From Ruegeria sp. THAF57 (GTDB lineage: Bacteria; Pseudomonadota; Alphaproteobacteria; Rhodobacterales; Rhodobacteraceae): a stretch of DNA of 64,000 nt. Positions 59,668 through 64,000 of the stretch are shown here, in pieces; position 1 is the stretch's first letter, and every line of letters starts with the position of its first letter. Under the pieces are notes generated by a model, which saw only the letters and a list, made by a program, of their open reading frames with translations, ran no database searches and was not told where the DNA came from. The stretch covers positions 733,344 through 797,343 of the forward strand of contig NZ_CAIWNQ010000002.1 of NCBI RefSeq assembly GCF_903914075.1, written 5' to 3'. A program made the translations under genes and the position numbers.

Positions 59668-60296
59668 ACACGCTCGAACAGGGCGATCAGGGCGGTGTCG
59701 TTCTTGTTTGGGCCAGCCGCCAGATCGCCATAGATGGGGACTTCGGTCAGGGACAGGTTTTGAATCTGACCCTGCGCCATCTTGTGCAGGGCTTCTGCGA
59801 AGCCCAATTTCTCATAGTGCTGCGCATTGATGGACAGCGCAAATTGCGCCCCATGCCGGGCGACACGCAGCAACGCAGAAAGGGCTTCGGGCCCAAGGTG
59901 GCCATGGGTGAACGTGCCGGATGACACAACGCCGGAATAGCTTTCGCGCGGCACGGGGATACCTTGGTTGAGATCAGCTTCGATTGCATCTCGGTAGATA
60001 TCCTTGCGCATCGCGCGGTCCAACATGTCGGTACTGATATCGGTGGCGTCTATGGGACCCACGCCCAAACCGGCAAGAACGGCACCGCACAGCCCGGTGC
60101 CTGCGCCGACATCCAGAACCGGACCCTGACCTCCGGCGCTGACAAAAGCCCGCGCGGTGTGGACATGCAGTTGATAGTCCTCGCGCGCTGCGAACCCTTC
60201 ATCGTAATCGCCGGCCCATTCTGCATAAAGCCGCTTGTGATCCTCTGGCGACTCCAGCGCATAGGCGGCGTGCAGGTCGGGTGTTTTGGTGCTCAT
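59664..60296 (-). CDS. class I SAM-dependent methyltransferase
   Basis: Methyltransferase of 210 aa with motif I V-L-D-V-G-A-G-T-G-L-C-G, post-I A-T-D-I-S-T-D-M-L, and motif IV region in S-S-G-T-F-T-H-G-H. The N terminus (Y-A-E-W-A-G-D-Y-D-E-G-F) is typical of small-molecule methyltransferases of this type. ATG 60296 is preferred to 60356, because the longer form adds residues overlapping the neighbouring gene's leader. Substrate unknown. Confidence 0.87.
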   Translation of the reverse strand: MSTKTPDLHAAYALESPEDHKRLYAEWAGDYDEGFAAREDYQLHVHTARAFVSAGGQGPVLDVGAGTGLCGAVLAGLGVGPIDATDISTDMLDRAMRKDIYRDAIEADLNQGIPVPRESYSGVVSSGTFTHGHLGPEALSALLRVARHGAQFALSINAQHYEKLGFAEALHKMAQGQIQNLSLTEVPIYGDLAAGPNKNDTALIALFERV

Positions 60297-60386
60297 GCCT
60301 AAAAGAAAGGCGCATTGAGGGATTCGAATCAAGTATCTCGGCGCCCGAGCTTGCATCTACCCAGTTTGCAGATCATCAATGGCGGC

Positions 60387-61232
60387 ATGACAGGCACTCT
60401 TTTTTCGTTTGGTCACGGCTATTCAGCGCAGGAAGTTTCCCGGTTGTTGAAGCCGATGGGCTGGCGGGTTCTGGGCACCACGCGGGACCCTGCGCAATCA
60501 CCGGCTCTGAAGGCATCCGGAGCCGAACCTGTTGTCTGGCCCGGACAGACACCCGACCTGAGCGGGGTCACGCATTTGTTGATTTCGACAGCTCCGAATG
60601 CGCATGGCGATCCTGTTCTGGCGGCCCTGCGGGATGAGATCGCAGCGCGCGCTTCTCAGTTCAAATGGGTTGGGTATCTATCCACCACAGCGGTTTATGG
60701 CGATCATCAGGGCGATTGGGTTGATGAAAAGACCCCGCCTGCGCCAACGGCCGAGCGTGGCAGGTGGAGGGTGCGAGCCGAGTCACAATGGCAGGACATT
60801 CCAGGTCTGCCGACCCATATCTTTCGTCTGGCTGGGATCTACGGGCCGGGCCGCGGCCCGTTCTCCAAGCTTAAACGCGTTGGGATGCGTCGCATTATCA
60901 AACCCGGGCAAGTCTTTTCCCGTATCCACGTCGCAGATATTGCGCAGGTGCTTGTGGCGTCGATGGCAGCCCCAAATCCCGGCGCAATCTATAATGTTTG
61001 CGATGATGAACCTGTTCCGCCGCAAGACGTGATCGCCTATGCAGCCGAGTTGCAAGGTTTGCCCCTTCCCCCTGCCGTGCCGTTTGAAGAGGCTGATCTG
61101 ACCCCGATGGCCCGTAGCTTTTACAACGAAAACAAGCGCGTCAGAAATGATAGGATCAAGGATGAGCTTGGCGTGACCCTGCGCTATCCGAATTATCGGG
61201 TAGGGCTGGAGTCCCTGATGCAGGATGAATGA
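60387..61232 (+). CDS. NAD(P)-dependent epimerase/SDR-like protein (YeeZ type)
   Basis: Atypical short-chain dehydrogenase of 281 aa. The N-terminal nucleotide-binding region is F-S-F-G-H-G-Y-S-A-Q-E-V, a YeeZ-like variant of G-x-G-Y-x-G; Y-L-S-T-T-A-V-Y-G-D-H has the Ser/Thr and Tyr positions, and G-I-Y-G-P-G-R-G-P resembles epimerases. ATG 60387 (M-T-G-T-L-F) is chosen; the frame upstream overlaps the divergent methyltransferase leader. Role unknown. Confidence 0.83.
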   Translation: MTGTLFSFGHGYSAQEVSRLLKPMGWRVLGTTRDPAQSPALKASGAEPVVWPGQTPDLSGVTHLLISTAPNAHGDPVLAALRDEIAARASQFKWVGYLSTTAVYGDHQGDWVDEKTPPAPTAERGRWRVRAESQWQDIPGLPTHIFRLAGIYGPGRGPFSKLKRVGMRRIIKPGQVFSRIHVADIAQVLVASMAAPNPGAIYNVCDDEPVPPQDVIAYAAELQGLPLPPAVPFEEADLTPMARSFYNENKRVRNDRIKDELGVTLRYPNYRVGLESLMQDE

Positions 61233-61439
61233 TAATTTTTGGTTATCACAATCATCCATAAACAAAACTTAAATGCATTGCTGGTCTTTGTTAGAACGGT
61301 TCGCGACAAGACCAAAGAGTCGCTCTTGCCTATCCCGCCTGCGCGAATTTTCACCGTGCGTTTAGGGTGGATAAAAGTGTCATCTATATGTGTTCTTGAT
61401 CGACCGAGTTTTTAACCGCGCAAGATTGCCGGAATTTAG

Positions 61440-63659
<2,220 letters not shown>

Positions 63660-64000
63660 TCCTGTACCCTTTGAAGTGTCATACGCCGTCCGAGTCTCTT
63701 CGGGCGGCGTTTTCATTGGTCCGACTCCCTGCTGCATACCAAGCTTTGGGTACGATTCCGTTGAGGGGCAATTCAAACCCTCTTAATCAATACGTAAGAA
63801 GTGGGGTTTGCAGGGATAAGTTTGAAGGTAACCTGTTGTTTTTATTAAGATGAGCAGGTTTCCGCAGAGAAATGTGAAGTTTTTTCAAAATGGGGGTTGC
63901 AGGTCCCAGACCTAATCCGTAAATACCCCTTCACCGGCGCAGCTGAGGTTGTGCTGACGGATCGGAGAGACGGTCGGACGGGCTGGAGAGACAGTTGAGA
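63660..64000. other. region after katG, no gene recognised
   Basis: The 341 bases hold the katG terminator and then AT-rich and GC-rich stretches without a convincing ORF. The last 40 bases contain two 'ggagagac' words (63964 and 63984) that may belong to the leader of a gene beyond the window. Confidence 0.5.
63683..63714 (+). terminator. intrinsic terminator after katG
   Basis: ACGCCGTCCGA pairs with TCGGGCGGCGT (one T-G wobble) around a six-base loop, followed by TTT. It lies 24 bases past the katG stop. Confidence 0.8.

Noticed and set aside
60305..60335. tRNA-like 'gggattcgaatc' T-arm string
   Set aside because: It resembles a T arm, but no acceptor or anticodon stem can be folded around it.
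61283..61313. GGTCTTTGT...ACAAGACC inverted repeat upstream of katG as an OxyR site
   Set aside because: The arms are unequal and the spacing does not fit the OxyR tetranucleotide pattern; too weak to list as an operator.

Overview
The window reads as chromosomal DNA of a marine alphaproteobacterium of the Rhodobacteraceae (Roseobacter group). This rests on family-level resemblance of many products: TRAP transporters, FCD-type GntR and GlxA-type AraC regulators, a secreted WGESGDWTILIDPEKGNGC-type hypothetical protein, the gltD/gltB arrangement, amn-ade, and a 'cccccgaggatatttt' motif before queG. I ran no database search, so the genus is not assigned.

The left half (about 1-31.8 kb) looks like accessory DNA. 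It opens with the end of a copper-handling operon (c-type cytochrome, CopC, CopD). Mostly single genes follow: a ThDP-dependent acetolactate-synthase-like enzyme, a cyclase-fold/SRPBCC protein, a YegS-type lipid kinase, an unrecognised Rossmann-like protein, a class III cyclase, rsgA, a DEAD-box helicase, a VOC protein with a divergent LysR regulator, secreted and membrane hypotheticals. Between them lie decayed genes (a MerR/methyltransferase relic with a GNAT scrap, a truncated AhpD-like gene) and at least eight degenerate copies of a roughly 70-base intergenic element whose second half can form a hairpin.

From 18 to 31.3 kb lies a two-armed catabolic locus. The leftward arm is YciI-like protein, GntR regulator, malonyl-CoA decarboxylase (matA), malonyl-CoA synthetase (matB), then a dienelactone hydrolase-like protein. 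The rightward arm is a fumarylacetoacetase-family hydrolase, a malonic-semialdehyde-reductase-like flavoprotein, OsmC, a three-gene TRAP transporter, an intradiol dioxygenase, and a coupled set of exported proteins (amidohydrolase, YtkA-like protein, di-haem peroxidase). I infer import of a small acidic or ring compound, ring and C-C cleavage, and disposal of C3 products through malonyl-CoA to acetyl-CoA. The substrate is unknown; this is the best candidate here for an undescribed system.

A tRNA-Leu(CAG) gene at 31.9 kb marks a change of character. To its right the genes are mostly housekeeping and tightly packed: NDUFA9-like protein, uppP, gltD-GFA-gltB, mtgA, GST, queG, a hydantoinase-like protein, msrB-msrA, a DMT exporter, an HU protein, and the purine pair ade-amn. 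A second catabolic segment (52-60 kb) holds a class II aldolase, a sterol-desaturase-like membrane enzyme, a GlxA/CdhR-type regulator and a coupled acyl-CoA dehydrogenase / NDP-forming CoA ligase / CaiD-like hydratase operon that suggests carnitine- or butyrobetaine-type metabolism. A methyltransferase, an epimerase-like protein and katG close the window. I saw no integrase, intact insertion sequence, CRISPR array or prophage.
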